From Angiostrongylus vasorum (taxonomy: Eukaryota > Nematoda > Chromadorea > Rhabditida > Metastrongylidae), in assembly GCA_018806985.1 (NCBI GenBank), contig JADANN010000388.1, positions 682,001 through 746,000 on the forward strand: DNA of 64,000 nt, written 5' to 3'. The notes beneath the pieces were generated by a model that searched no databases, had not been told where the DNA came from, and saw only the letters and a program-made list of their open reading frames with translations. Both the position numbers and the translations under genes were made by a program. Positions 44,406-56,149 of the stretch are shown piece by piece (the first letter of the stretch is position 1; each line of letters opens with the position of its first letter).

Positions 44406-44441
44406 GGTTCTGAGGAAGAGGATGTCGCCGAAACGTCAGCC
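44406..44441 (+). ncRNA. Hammerhead motif, helix II decayed
   Basis: GGTT, CTGAGGA, A, then a poorly paired helix II, GAAA, CGTC, AGCC. Core bases are intact and helix I has one G-U. Confidence 0.5.
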
Positions 44442-44516
44442 ATTGAACCACTGCGACAATAACAATAACAATATCTATATCCACCTCGCGCCAGCTAAAA
44501 AAGGGCAGCTCCTAAG

Positions 44517-44519
<3 letters not shown>

Positions 44520-44573
<54 letters not shown>
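44520..44573. repeat. (TA)n microsatellite
   Basis: 54 bases of uninterrupted TA alternation. Confidence 0.95.
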
Positions 44574-44577
<4 letters not shown>

Positions 44578-44620
44578 TATTATGCCGTGGTTTATAGAAA
44601 GTCGATCTTCTGAGTTATCT

Positions 44621-45524
44621 ATAACAGTCTTAGAGTAACTCGAACTGTGTAATGTAATTGGTTAGAACGTGTAGACCGACCAAAAGAAACTTTTTCGCAG
44701 CTATTTCAATTTCCTGAAAGTGGATCGTTTGCTTCGATACCCGAGGGATAACTCAGAAGACCAACCTTCTATAACCTTATCTCGAAGAATAGTTTTGTCA
44801 GTTCCACTTAGATCCATGATTAGATGTTGAGTTCCTACGACATTTTGCAAAGAGAGTGAATTTACAAAGTCTGTGCTATAAAGCTGGAATATCTCCTGGA
44901 TATTTCTAAAGCAAAGTTGTTAATTTTATAACAAGGTTAAAAAAGTCGCTTTTAGATTTTACAGCCCCTCAACCACATGGCATCTGCTACAACAATTCCG
45001 TCTACTGCTTTACAGACTGTCGCTAAGAAAATGGATGATCTTTTTGAAAATTACCTACCATCCGTCCTCTATAAAAGGGCATCACCATTAGGTGTCGCTT
45101 TATTCATCCAGTATTTTGGTCAACAACACTCAAAGAGGCAAAGGAGTCGACAACGACAATATTTCTGATAAAAACGTCAAAGCTAAACGGTGGCTAGAAG
45201 AGGATAAATTCATTGACCCTCCCTCCATTCTGTTCTTCTAGCTGGTGTTCGGTCACAGGGCAACACAATACTTCAGAAAATTCACAATTATGCAGGGCTC
45301 CACTCATTATCTTAGCATTGAGACCTTGCTACTTCACCATAAAGTAGTTTATTTTTTCTTTTAATTACATTGTTAAGATTCGATTCTCACAAATGCAGGT
45401 TTTTTTTTCTAACACGAGCAATTAAAACAAAGAACACCAATTTTTTCTTCGAACAAGGGTAGCATTGTTTTTTCCTTAGATATATCAAAGTGATTCTTCT
45501 TCTCTATCTTTGTAATGTTGTCGT

Positions 45525-45555
<31 letters not shown>

Positions 45556-48265
45556 TTTTGAGCAGCTTAGTTGTTAGCGATGCCGGCTATCAGGAAGCAA
45601 AGGCGCTAGTTCGGTCCCTTCCCTGATGCTACCTTCAAATCCACTTGAGAACCCAATAGTCCGCCTATGGCCAAGATTGCAAAGGGAGTCGACTCTGCCA
45701 ACTCTACAACATTCCATGAAGAAGTCTAAATCCCCAAACGGTAGCTGAAACAACACGAGAAATGTTCGAAAAATTTGTATTAAAACGACGAAAACGAAGC
45801 GAATGACGGAAATGTTGGAATCCGCACAATAGGTGTAATGACTGGTCATGTGAAATAAGTAAAAAAGGTATACATTTAATACGTTTATGCTTTTTGCAAT
45901 AACAAAAAATTCAAATAGTTGAGGACACGACAGTTTCACACTGATTTATGCGCGAAGCTTTTCCTATAGAGCTGCTTACTTACATCACTGTGAAGCTGCG
46001 TGAGAACAATTCTGCGACATTAATGAAACACACACACACTGCAAAGCATTAGTTTGGCTCAGATTGTTTTTTGGAAAATCCTAAAGCAATATTAAAGCTC
46101 TCGGGACTATAAATGAAGCATTAACTCCAAGAATCTGCGTAGCTGTCTCAGCTATACAGCAATGGCATGGTCTCGTTCTTCTAACGCAATAGAATTTTAC
46201 TCAGCCTTAACTTTCGAGTCCTCTAAAGTCCTCTTAGGCATTTTAGTAACGGCTTCGTTTTAATGATTTTCTCAGTTTATGTTTTCTAAGGTAGTTCAAG
46301 ATATTTAGTTGGTTTGAGTACCGATGACTATGCACAGCATGAGACAGAATTTCCTACCGCGGCTCCCCTCAACTTTACACTGTTGGTAGGTCAACGTGCG
46401 GTCCAGCCCGCAGAGGGATTTGTTTCCCTTCAATTGAGATAAGCGCGCTTCGCTTATGTTGCCATTTTCGGTTTATTTCACGACGTCTGACAAAAAATCT
46501 CGGTTGTAATGGTGTTGTCAAAACCGATAAAAGTACATGATTAGTATTTCCATGATCGATAACAAAGCAATTAGCGCAACCTTGCTGGATGAAAATTTGG
46601 TTCAGGGAAAGTGCTTCAGCACTTTATGCTGTTCTAAGGAATGCAGAACAATGTCACATGTTGCACTGGTCTCACTTTTCTCCCACCACTGAATGATTCC
46701 CAAGATGATGTTTTTAGTCTTTTCCAATGTCCTACTTGTCCTTTTTTAAGCTCTCGCACTCAGCTGAGGCGTTCCAAAAGTGTGGGTTTGCTCACGCCAT
46801 GTTCTTTCACAAGCTGTTAAGCCACTGCGCTTGGATCTGGTTCAGTTAAGCTCTTCTAGTGGGTGCATACGATGTTGGCAGATCGTCCCAACCCTTTCTC
46901 TCGTCGTTATGGCTTTCTACTCCATCGATTCTACATTCTATCGATAATACATCGAAGATCTACTTTTGAAACTAACATTGCTCCAAGTAAATGTTAACGG
47001 ACTGTCTCCGGGCGAAGTGTTTGTGTTACGAGTCGTTTTCGGAGATTATTTCCTAATCGGAGTTTTCACAAAACATGTGAGAATCTTTTTGCCTTTTTTT
47101 TGCTCTCAACAAACTGGCTTTTACTATGCATAAAAAGAAATGTACGATGAAATTTCCACTTTGAATAGTGTATAATACGAACAGAAACAAGTAAAAAATT
47201 TACTTGATATAGATGGATTTAAGTTCAACGAGACAAAGCCGAAACTCCTTCCCAGACAATCCAGTAAATTGGCAGTAGTTTTGGAGAATTTCTCATCGAG
47301 GTTAAATTAGCGCCGCATTATTGAGTCGGAGCACCCCAGGAAAATGACCTTTCAACTTCGAGAGTCGTGTCATCGTCGCTTACACCATTTACGTCTTATA
47401 CGAAGGCACTGTGCTCATTTTGAACTTATCCGACAGGTTCGTGAGCTCCTGCAGTTGAATGCGACCACGACATCCACGGAAGTCACGGCCAGCACCGTCT
47501 GCTACCTCGTCGACGCTGCCAACTGGAAAAAGCACTTCTACAGGCGTTCATCTTTCACCACTCCACCGAAAAGCCACGCCTGCTTGCCTTAGGATGGCAG
47601 ATATGTCGACCCGAGCTTCTAAATAAAGCATTCTCACCAACAAGTTGTGCGAAAGGAACAGCCGAAATTAGCTCAACATTCTCTCCACCGTGGCAACGTG
47701 GACTGTACGTTACGCTATCAACTGTAACATTCATTACAGTGGTTTGGAAAATGGTAGCTAAACCTGTGCTTTAATCGGAGCCTTAATCCGTTTTTTTGTT
47801 ATCCTTAAAATACTGAAGAATTTTCTGAGCTCCAAGACATTCTTCGATTTGGATGAACTCAAATAGTCACTCCTAGAGCACACTGAAATTAAGATGTGTG
47901 CCGCCACTTTTTTTGAAAACTCTTTCGACTTTTTTAAAATTTTGCTCAGGAGTCGAAAAGTATGCTGAGTACGTCGTAGAACTGGACAAACTTTTTGATT
48001 GGGTTCCTCTGAAAAAAGTCAGGAAGTGACGGCGACTGAAAATGACGAAAGTTGTTTTTACAGCCACTTCTACCTTTCATATTGTATCTGTCGGATTAAG
48101 TCTTGGAAAATAACGGATTCTTGACGAATCTGCTTCCAATAATGAAATTACAAACACAAGAATAACTCATGACCTTTTCTGGTCAGCTATCTTTTCAAAG
48201 ATGGAAAAAGTAGAGAGTAAGTCCAAGATGAAGAAAATAGGGCTCGATATTTGTTAAATATTATA
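44621..48265. other. No recognised gene; one microsatellite
   Basis: A (TA)n tract lies at 45525-45550. A GC-richer stretch at 47340-47790 is open in two plus-strand frames (82 codons from a TTG-type start, and a longer frame without ATG), but shows no known motif. The 121-codon minus frame 45574-45939 also has no known motif. Confidence 0.4.
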
Positions 48266-48267
48266 CT

Positions 48268-49075
48268 TGGATCCTCCCAACGTTTTACCGTCTCATCGCG
48301 GCTGGAAGGTGTTCGCTGGGTTTCGGGTGACGATGTACAGCGGGAAGATTCATCCCTCTGGCAGGGTCTCCCACGCTGAGAAGGAGCCCGGCGTTTCTAT
48401 CAGGAAGCCTAGATAAGAGTAAGCCAATACCAGTATCCACCACCGTCTTGGTATCAAAGTCGCATGGTGGCACGTCTCCTCATTGATCCACAAAGGCTGC
48501 GACAGCCTGTGGTGGTGAAGACTAAAGGCAGACTTTGACCAGCTGACCTGGGGATTCCAGGGAACCACAATGGCTTAACCAGAAATTCTCCTAAAAATGG
48601 AGATTATGGTGGGGCCCACACAACCAGTGAGGAAGGGCTATTCAGGTATCAAATATCAAGTATTATAGTTGGATACTAGGGACGTCCCGTCCTCACTGGT
48701 TGTGCGGACCCCAGCAGATTCTCCATTTTTCGGAATATTGCTGGTTTATCCATTGAGTTTCCCTGGAATCCCGAGGCAAGCCTGGCCAAAGTCTGCCCCA
48801 GGTCGTCACCACCACAGGCAGTCGCCGCCTTTGTAAATCAGAGGAGATTTGCCACCATGCGACTAATTTGATACCAGGACGGTAGTGGATAATGGTATTG
48901 GTTTACTCTTAGCTAGGCATCCTAATGGAAAAGTCAGGCTCCTTATCAGCTTGGAAGACCTTGCCGGAGGAATGAACCCCCTCCCCCCGCCCCCTTCCCT
49001 TTTGTAGATCGCAGCTCGACACCCACTAACACCTCCTAGCCACCGTGAGGCGGCAAACCGTTGAGGGGATTCGTT
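48268..49075. repeat. Family D palindrome (two D copies, joined tail-to-tail)
   Basis: D minus (48268-48660) is followed after about 25 bases by D plus (48685-49075). This gives an inverted repeat of roughly 390-bp arms whose outer ends both read 'ggtttgccg/ttttaccg'-like sequence. The arms differ by many substitutions and by a C-rich insertion near 48980-49005, so the pairing is old or the copies came in separately. Confidence 0.7.
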
Positions 49076-49194
49076 AGGGTATTAATTGAACTATTAACTG
49101 TTTACTTAGCTATCGTTAATTTGGCACTTCTAGTCTAAATATAATTGGCCAAAAAACACAAACTGCGCTGAATTCTCGCGTACTTCAAGCTTCG

Positions 49195-49280
49195 TCAATT
49201 GTAAACTTTTTTATCTACTGCCTACTACAATTTTCGCTGCAGGGCATTATACGAAATCAACCACAACTTGTAAACTTTGT
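49195..49280 (-). mobile_element. Family E fragment
   Basis: 'atctactgcctactacaatt' and 'ctgcagggcattatacgaaa' match the tail of family E. Confidence 0.45.
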
Positions 49281-49785
49281 TGTAGTAGGTAAGGACCAAA
49301 TACCTAAGTTCTTACGATTTTGACGTGAGAAAATAGGCACTGATTTCTTACAGCATTACCAGTTTAATCTTTTGGTGAATAGAGACCAGCAGCCTATCTA
49401 AGTCTGTGCGTTCAAAGACTTTCAAAACAACACGCGTAAATCTCCACGAAGGCGTAAAAGCGCACGGAAATAAGCCCGTGTTTCGTAAACACACAGTGGA
49501 ACACCGTCTTGTAAACGTTCTCAAAGAATCTTCCCCATTATCTCTTTCCGGCGATTCTCTTTTTTTCCAGTGGATTCTTATTATTCCATAGGTATTCTTT
49601 AAAGCTGACAATGAATTTCATAGGCTTCAAGGTGAATGACGTTTCAAATTCATTAGAACAACCGTCCACATCATTCCCTCTTCTTATGTATGCGTTTCTA
49701 ATAATAGAACCTATACTTGAACGTCAACCTCCATAAATTTTGTCACAAAATGGAATGTATTAATGTTATTTCTCCTGTTATAGCA
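49281..49785. other. No recognised feature
   Basis: Two overlapping open frames on opposite strands (49348-49611 minus, 49406-49591 plus). The minus frame includes 'FERTDLDRLLVSIHQKIK', distantly like an RTE segment, but not enough to call. Confidence 0.35.
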
Positions 49786-50080
49786 CCCTCAGAAACGCTT
49801 GTAGCGCAATTGCTAAAAGTTCTTTGCAATATGCACGTCGTCATTGGTTCGATCTCGTGCCCCGCTCTCACCAAGCCATCTTTTTGTCCAGGGTCGGCAA
49901 ATTGCTACCATACTTGTCTGAGAGTGTGATAAAAGTGATTTTATACATGGATAGATCACCAAAAGTAATTGTAAAGACCGGATATGCATCAATCACTTTT
50001 AACGATGTTTAATGAAGTCAAATATATGCCGTATCCCTCAGAGACTGATTAACACCAATTGCTTCATCCTCTATCCTTTT
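49786..50080 (+). mobile_element. tRNA-derived SINE (family S), diverged subfamily
   Basis: The head 'cttgtagcgcaattgctaaa', a B-box-like ggttcgatctcg near 49845, 'ctcaccaagccatcttt', 'gtttaatgaagtcaaat' and the tail 'cttcatcctctatcctttta'. The tail differs from the main family and is shared with 55868-55995. Confidence 0.65.
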
Positions 50081-50200
50081 ATCGCTTTCAGTTTATCGGA
50101 CTAATCATAGGAGTCGTTGCTGTCTTAAGAAAAAAACCTAGTCTTAGTTCAGCGAACCTCTTATCGATGATTCTCAATGGCCGACGACTGTGTCTAACGT
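49955..50200 (+). repeat. Inverted duplicate, left copy
   Basis: This segment (SINE 3' half plus about 120 bases of unique flank, 'cagtttatcggactaatcat' to 'gccgacgactgtgtct') recurs nearly identically in reverse at 55745-55995. Confidence 0.8.
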
Positions 50201-50589
50201 ATACCGCGGACCCTACTGACTATGTTGTTTCTGGATTTAGGAGAAAACAACGCTCGACATCATCTGAATAGACTGAGAAAACGATTATCCAGGTTACATT
50301 GTCCTGTTGTCCGGTTAACTAATCTCAATAGTCATTGCTACTTCGGAACGACTTCGGTTTTACGTCAGCAGACCTCTTAGCGATAATCAAATTCCTTAGC
50401 GGCAACAGAATACACACTCGAACCCATCCACCTTCGTAGCGGCGATTTCAAGACAACAAAACTAATGAAAGAAGTAGTAGATTTTTTCATGACATCTAAA
50501 GGCGGACCATCTACGTAAGTAGGCTTACGCTGTGGTTAGAGTCTATTATTCCATATAATGAATGACAATGAAAATCTAGCGAGGTTTTT
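50201..50589. other. No recognised gene; weak internal similarity
   Basis: 50335-50415 ('ttcggttttacgtcagcaga') resembles 50115-50195 in direct orientation. Nothing else recognised. Confidence 0.35.
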
Positions 50590-50889
50590 ATTCGTTACGC
50601 TAAAGGACAAAAGGACAAAGCTCTTGCCGTTCATCAATCCTTGACAGATGCGCCATGCATTCGACTTCATTAAGCATCGTTGGAGTGATTGGTTGCATAT
50701 CTGGCCTTCACAATGACCAGCAGTGACCTGCTGATGTGTCGAACCAGTGCTGTTATCCTCCCAAACAAGTTTGGTATCAATTTGCCAACCCCGGAGGAAT
50801 GGGAGGCTTGGTGGGCCATGGGGCGGGGATCGATTTCACGCGTGTGTTGTACGGTACCTACGACCACTGCGCGCCCATTCGCTGCGTTA
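50590..50889 (-). mobile_element. tRNA-derived SINE (family S) with eroded TSD
   Basis: Minus-oriented copy (50603-50876), tail 'ggacaaagctcttgccgttc', head 'cgaccactgcgcgccc'. The flanks ATTCGTTACGCTA and ATTCGCTGCGTTA agree at 10 of 13 positions. Confidence 0.75.
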
Positions 50890-52504
50890 GTATGGATAGC
50901 AAGAATTCCATAAATGTCGGTTTTTTGAGCCTATATCACAATTTATTTGAATTTTTGAAGTGTTTTGGAGACAAAGGTCTGGTAACAGGAATGAATACGA
51001 GCAATAATGTCTCTATAACTGTCGTCGATTTGAAAAAAAATTTGCATCCACTGTAAGTTAAAGGCCATTCAATCCGTATGCATTACGTTCTCTCCAACCT
51101 AATAGAACACAGCAGATCAAGTCGTGCTGTGCAAAGTAAATTAGGTACTCTTCCGAAAAATCTCATTTTCGATGCCCACACTTTCACCGCGATCGTGTCC
51201 ATTCGTTGTCAAAATTCACCGCTCACATCCGTCATAAGAAGTAAAGTGCTATCGCCGATTTCCATATTTTCTGAATCCGTTATTCCAGCGGAAAAAACGG
51301 CCAATAGAAGAAAAGCTGAATCCTCATTTTTTCTTACTGAGGTTGAACTAGTAAACGAAGAGTGCTTCCGTCCTGTTAGAAGCCATGGCCGTTGCCTTTT
51401 CTGTATATTTAGGCTATGAAGAGATTAAGCCTTTAAAAAATGCATATTTGACACAATCCGTCTCTTCGCATCGTGGAAAATTCTTTTTTATTATTTCTGA
51501 GCTAAGACGCGTACTAATCACTGATATTCACAGGAGTTCTTCCTAAGAAATTTCAAGGAAAGATGTTGAAGGACTAAGAAAAAGAGAAAGCAAGAGAGTA
51601 AGAGAGACAAAGAATTTTAGATTTAGATTTGTCTATAAAATATTCCAAAGTGAGCATAAGTTGCGCAAGCAAACGCGGATAAACTCTGTTGGTTGCTTTT
51701 TATTTTCCTCTTATTTTGTGTGTATTCAAAAGATTCCATGTGGCATGAGTCATATAAGATTCATAAGTGTCTCCTTCCAGCTCTAACACAGAGCGCTTGG
51801 TATGCATTAAGTATAATACGATAACTGCAAAGATTGTGCCCATCTTCAACTTTAGGCTGAGATATCTCACCTCTTATTAATCTTTGTCATATCACGGTGA
51901 AACTCTGACTTTCCGCAGCCTGTGAAATGTGTTTATTTTTTTTACTTCTTAAGGTTAAGGCTCATATTTTAAACACAAAGCAAATAAGCAGGCAGGATTT
52001 CGTGCAGGGGAACACGATGGTGTTTCCCCACTTACTATTTGTGTTCATGGTTGGTGTTCGTAGATAGAAATTTTGAAAATTTAAAATTTGTTCTCAGTAA
52101 CTGTTAGCTTTACCTGTCAATACTTCTACTTTCGAAAATTTTTAAAATTCCAAATTCAAGCACATTCAAAATTTAGAGAATATTTTGTAGAAGAAAGTTG
52201 TTCATGTCTTTGATGCAGTGGGGGCAAATTCTGTTCCACAGACTCTTCCATAGGCTTATCAAGTTCTGAACTCCCCAGATACGCTAGCGACTGAGAAATT
52301 GTCATTAGTTGTCGACAAAAAGGAGGTTTTGTCGCGAATATGCTAAGTAAACATATTTCATATCATAATGAGTTTCATCTTATGAAATAAAAACTTCCGT
52401 TGTTTTGCCATAAAATAAGCAAACGAGAACGGGACCTCTTCCAGCGTTTATGCCACACATATAATAAGAACTCGAACAATTCGAATTCTAAGCACAACGA
52501 TGGG
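50890..52504. other. No recognised feature
   Basis: The 113-codon open frame 51078-51419 (plus) has no recognisable motif. The rest is AT-rich. Confidence 0.4.
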
Positions 52505-52790
52505 ACCAGATCGAACCACGATTTCCCTTTCCGGAGGCTAGCGCATTACACACTGCGCCACGGGAGGCCTTTGCTGTGCGTTTCTTACAGCTAGTTTTCT
52601 ACCTAACGCTGCCATCAGCAATCACCCGTCAGCGAGATTAATCTGCGGAGCACAAATGGGCATTGAACCCAGTTGAGCTGAGGCTGTAGTCGAAATCACA
52701 ATGTTAACCTTTTATTTTCTGACTGCCCTAATTTTTTCATGGCAGCGTACGATGTGAATTACAACGTAGGCAGACAATAAAAGGATAACT
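52505..52790 (-). mobile_element. Family F tRNA-like repeat
   Basis: On the minus strand 52508-52575 reads like a tRNA head: 'cccgtggcgcagtgtgtaat' (A-box region), a stem-like 'ctccggaaaggg', then tggttcgatctgg (B-box-like). It is joined to the F block 'cagcaatcacccgtcagcga' and an E-type tail 'tcatggcagcgtacgatgtg'. Confidence 0.55.
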
Positions 52791-52799
52791 TAATAAAAA

Positions 52800-52970
52800 G
52801 CTTCACTGAAGAAGATCCCGTCTCGGTACGATAACGAGGACACCATATCGAGATGACGAACAACTGTGGACCACCGATGCGGGTCACATCGGCTCTGATG
52901 AAGATGAAGACGTCTAAACGTTAGCCAAAAATGAATACATCTATCAAACTCGTGTGAAGTGAACGATTTT
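52800..52970 (+). mobile_element. PLE-type terminal repeat, family A copy
   Basis: 'tcccgtctcggtacgataac', 'aactgtggaccaccgatgcg', the hammerhead core, then 'caaactcgtgtgaagtg'. Plus orientation, 5'-truncated. Confidence 0.6.
52891..52926 (+). ncRNA. Hammerhead-like ribozyme motif
   Basis: GGCT, CTGATGA, A, helix II GATG-AAGA-CGTC (one G-U), then TAAA (G12 changed to T), CGTT, AGCC. Only G12 departs from the consensus, but it is a catalytic position. Confidence 0.55.
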
Positions 52971-53499
52971 GAATTCTTGTCAAACCTTTTTAATTTTGCA
53001 CATTATTTAGACTTATATTCCAGAAGAAACGATATGCGCTTCTACACCTATAAGCTAAAGTGTCTCCTCTACAAGTCCATCAAGTCGAATTCTCAAGTAC
53101 TGTAGTGATTAGATAAATGTTAATAGTTATCAGAATGCCAGCATTAAGTTAATTGAGGAGGAATTTCGACTTTTACTAAGAAAGCAATTCTATACGAATT
53201 TTCCATCATTCTTTCATTTTTTCCACATAATTGCATTGTTATTTAGTTCTTGGCATGCTGTTCTCTCCATCTTAATTAAATCTTAGTTGGTAAAAGGTAA
53301 GTCTTAACAAAAAAAGACGTTCAAATATCCTAACGTGGAATTCGAAACGTTAACTAAAACTACATAAAACCTTTATGTGAGTCTGCATTACGCTGATTTT
53401 GACTGTTTTCCTGTTTTCATCCTTGTAATTCCCTTTTTTATTCTCTATTTTTTGCAAGCACGGTGATGGAGATGACGTTCAGTAAAACGCGCAAAGTCC
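52971..53499. other. No recognised feature
   Basis: No supported gene or repeat. Confidence 0.4.
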
Positions 53500-53660
53500 T
53501 GGCTCGACCATGCCGAAGGCAACCAATTCTTGACCAGGCCCAGGGTTGACCAAGCCTCCCATTACTTCAAGGGTCGGAAATTGGTATCAGACTTGTTCAA
53601 GAAAGCTTCCTCCGATCTACAAAGGACTGCGATGCCCTCTGTGGTGAAGACTTAGGAAAC
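53500..53660 (+). repeat. Chimeric SINE S / family D fragment
   Basis: A decayed S piece ('gttgaccaagcctcccatta', 'ggtatcagacttgttcaag') passes at about 53590 into D sequence ('tcctccgatctacaaagg', 'ctctgtggtgaagactta'). A similar S-to-D junction occurs at 2366. Confidence 0.45.
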
Positions 53661-53692
53661 CATCAAGTAAAATTATCGTTAGATTGCCTTCC

Positions 53693-53972
53693 TCGGTGGG
53701 GGCGCGTGTAAGGCTATGGTTAGAGGCGCCTTGCAATACATATGGGTTCGATTCCGCGCCCGGGCCCACCAAGCCTTCCATTTCTCCGGGGTCGGCAAAT
53801 TGGTACCAGACCTGTATGGAAGGATTGCAGAACTGACGCGATCCATCAATAGACCACTGCGAGTCACTGCATAGGCCAGATGTGCATTCAATCAGCTCCA
53901 ACGATGCTTGTCTAAGTCGAATGCATGACGCATCCCTCATGGACTGATCACCGCGCAGAGCTTTATCCGTTT
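53693..53972 (+). mobile_element. tRNA-derived SINE (family S)
   Basis: Plus-oriented: head 'gggggcgcgtgtaaggctat', canonical B box GGTTCGATTCC (53745-53755), 'cgggcccaccaagccttcca' and the tail 'gcagagctttatccgtttct'. Confidence 0.8.
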
Positions 53973-53989
53973 CTTATTTACACCTTCCT

Positions 53990-54185
53990 CGATTATTAAG
54001 GGTCTTCGTTGTCGTATCGAACCGAATCCAATGGAGTGGATCACCGACCAAATAAAGAAGTTCAGTCGACAATGTCTTCTTATACAGGGCGATGTTGATT
54101 TGCTGCCACCATTCAATATGATCTGCACTTTTGGCGATAATGCATCCTGCAGCACTCGGTACTATATAAGCTGCCCCATAGTACC
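53990..54185 (-). mobile_element. PLE-type family A, decayed
   Basis: 'cgttgtcgtatcgaaccg', 'tcttatacagggcgatgttg' and 'gcatcctgcagcactcggta' follow the inner half of family A. The ribozyme part is absent. Confidence 0.45.
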
Positions 54186-55744
54186 ATTAGTTTTCAAACT
54201 GACTTTCATTAATATGCTGAGATTCCTGTGAGCATCATCGGCCAGCATTCAAGGAAATTCATGAACGAGAAGAAATCTCAAGTAACGGCCAGAATCCTCA
54301 CGCAAATTCCAGGACCTTCGTGGATGACGGATGCGAGGAAACATTTCGAACAGTGTAAGTGCTGAGATCCGCGAAATATTTGATGTCAGCTCATGTGTTT
54401 TCGCGAAATATTCTGATTTTGTCAGTATGTTAAACCTCAGAAGTCGAGGAATGTGCTTATGATTGGCAAGCAATTTTCTTCATGGCACTGCAGGAAACAT
54501 GAATTCCCTTCGAAGTCCTAACAAGTCGCTTCAAAAAAGGAGAACTAGGCCCAAACTTTGACTCCACGTCGAAGATCATTTAACCGCCTGTAGGTTGTGG
54601 ATTTCAATAGAGGCGAATCCTAACGAAGTCTATTCGATCGCGTGCGTTTTATGCCGAAATAAACTTGGTCGGCCGAAATAAAAATCATTGGCAACAAATT
54701 AGTCCAACTTTTGGTAACAAAATTTCGGCTTCCGGAAATCATCTGTAAATCGTAAATCTTCGGAGAACGAGAATTGAAGTATGTACGTGTTTCCGATAAT
54801 TTTGCGCAATGGCACTTTATCGTTTGTTGGCTTCCTTTGCTTTCGTTTTTCCCAAATCCATCCTTTTTTTCCTTCGGAGATAAAGAATCGATTTCATTGA
54901 AAGGACTCAGCTCTTAAGCGACTGAGTGACTGACTAGCAGCGCAGTATTTGGCTCGTTGAATTACTTACTTAAATATTCATTTCTACTCGATGTCATCAT
55001 ATATCATCCGCGTCCCAGCATTCTTCTAAATTCTCTCATCATGTTACGAGTACAGAAATGGTGGATGATATGTTCAGTGCTGCTGAGGCGTGGTTTTCAC
55101 AGGAAACCTGAGATAGGTGTGAAAGTCTTTCCAGTTTTTAACAAGGAGCAGTCGCCGGCCTTTCTGAATCGCAAAGTGTGACTTCTATTAGGGAAAAATG
55201 CAGATATTTTCGTCAGTGCTTTTAGTCAGTTTAGGAGTGGAACGAATCCTCAAAGTGAAAGCAGCTTTTATGTCTTCGAAGGGTTATTTTTTAAAAAAAT
55301 GTGAAAAATGAATGAAATGAATGAAAATGAAAAATGAAAAATGTATAGAACCTGGTTTTGCCACTTCTGCTTCTTCTTGTCCCATTCAAACAACTGCTTT
55401 CAACGTTTAGCTTTTTTTTCTTACCGAATACTTAGGTGAGGGTTTCATGTGACATGGAGTCATTTGAGCACACTGTAACTGTTTTATGTTTTTTATGAAA
55501 ACACCTTCTGTTTTCCGTAAGCGCGTCCATAACTCCGACGAATATGTAAGTGCTGAACGAAGGAACTGTTTTCCTGTTGCTACGATATCTGCCATAATTT
55601 CCGCGAATGTGCCTTGTGATACCATTCCTGTTCATCCATGTACCATTTCATCTGTGAAATATTCCATTAAAAAGCCTTTGAGTCCAAGGTTTTTTGCTGG
55701 AATCCAACTTTGCGCTTTAACCTTATTAATCAGTTGTAGAGAAA
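54186..55744. other. No recognised feature
   Basis: The stretch 55486-55842 is open on the plus strand for 118 codons, but about a third of it lies in the inverted duplicate. Nothing else recognised. Confidence 0.4.
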
Positions 55745-55995
55745 AAAACAGACACAGTCGTCGGCCATTGAGAATCATCGATAAGAGGTTCGCTGAACTA
55801 AGACTAGGTTTTTTTCAAGACAGCAACGACTCCTGTGATTAGTCCGATAAACTGAAAGCGATAAAAGGATAGAGGATGAAGCCATGGGTGTTAATCAGTT
55901 TCTGAGGGATACGGCATGTATTTGACTTCATTAAACAACGTTAAAAGTGATTGATGCATATCCGGTCTTTACAATAACTTGTGGTGACTCCCCAG
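55745..55995 (-). repeat. Inverted duplicate, right copy (includes SINE 3' part)
   Basis: Reverse complement of 49955-50200 with few differences. The SINE portion (55868-55995) lacks the tRNA-like head, and homology ends at 'cttgtggtgactcccc'. The copies enclose about 5.5 kb. Confidence 0.8.
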
Positions 55996-56149
55996 ATAGT
56001 GTCTTCAAAAAATCTGCTGTAGAGTCCTTTTTTGATGAAGAAGTTCACGTCATAAACCGTGTAACCACTACCTTTCTATATTAGCACTCCCGTTGGTCCC
56101 AACAGCTCACTGCCCAACAGCAGCCGCATTCCAGCCGAACTCAGCAAAT

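Larger units (their letters stand above)
44265..44620. mobile_element. PLE-type element, diverged hairpin (H6)
   Basis: The left block 'acacaaggttggtatagatg' and the right block 'atatctatatccacctcgcg' correspond to the arms of H5. A hammerhead core lies at 44406-44441. A (TA)n tract (44520-44573) has expanded just inside the terminus 'atgccgtggtttatagaaag' (44580). Confidence 0.65.

Noticed and set aside
45574..45939. 121-codon minus-strand open frame
   Set aside because: Hydrophobic first half with no defined helices and a second half of different composition. No family recognised.
48268..49075. CRISPR-like or tandem array
   Set aside because: The repeats are two long inverted copies, not short regularly spaced direct repeats, and the genome is eukaryotic.
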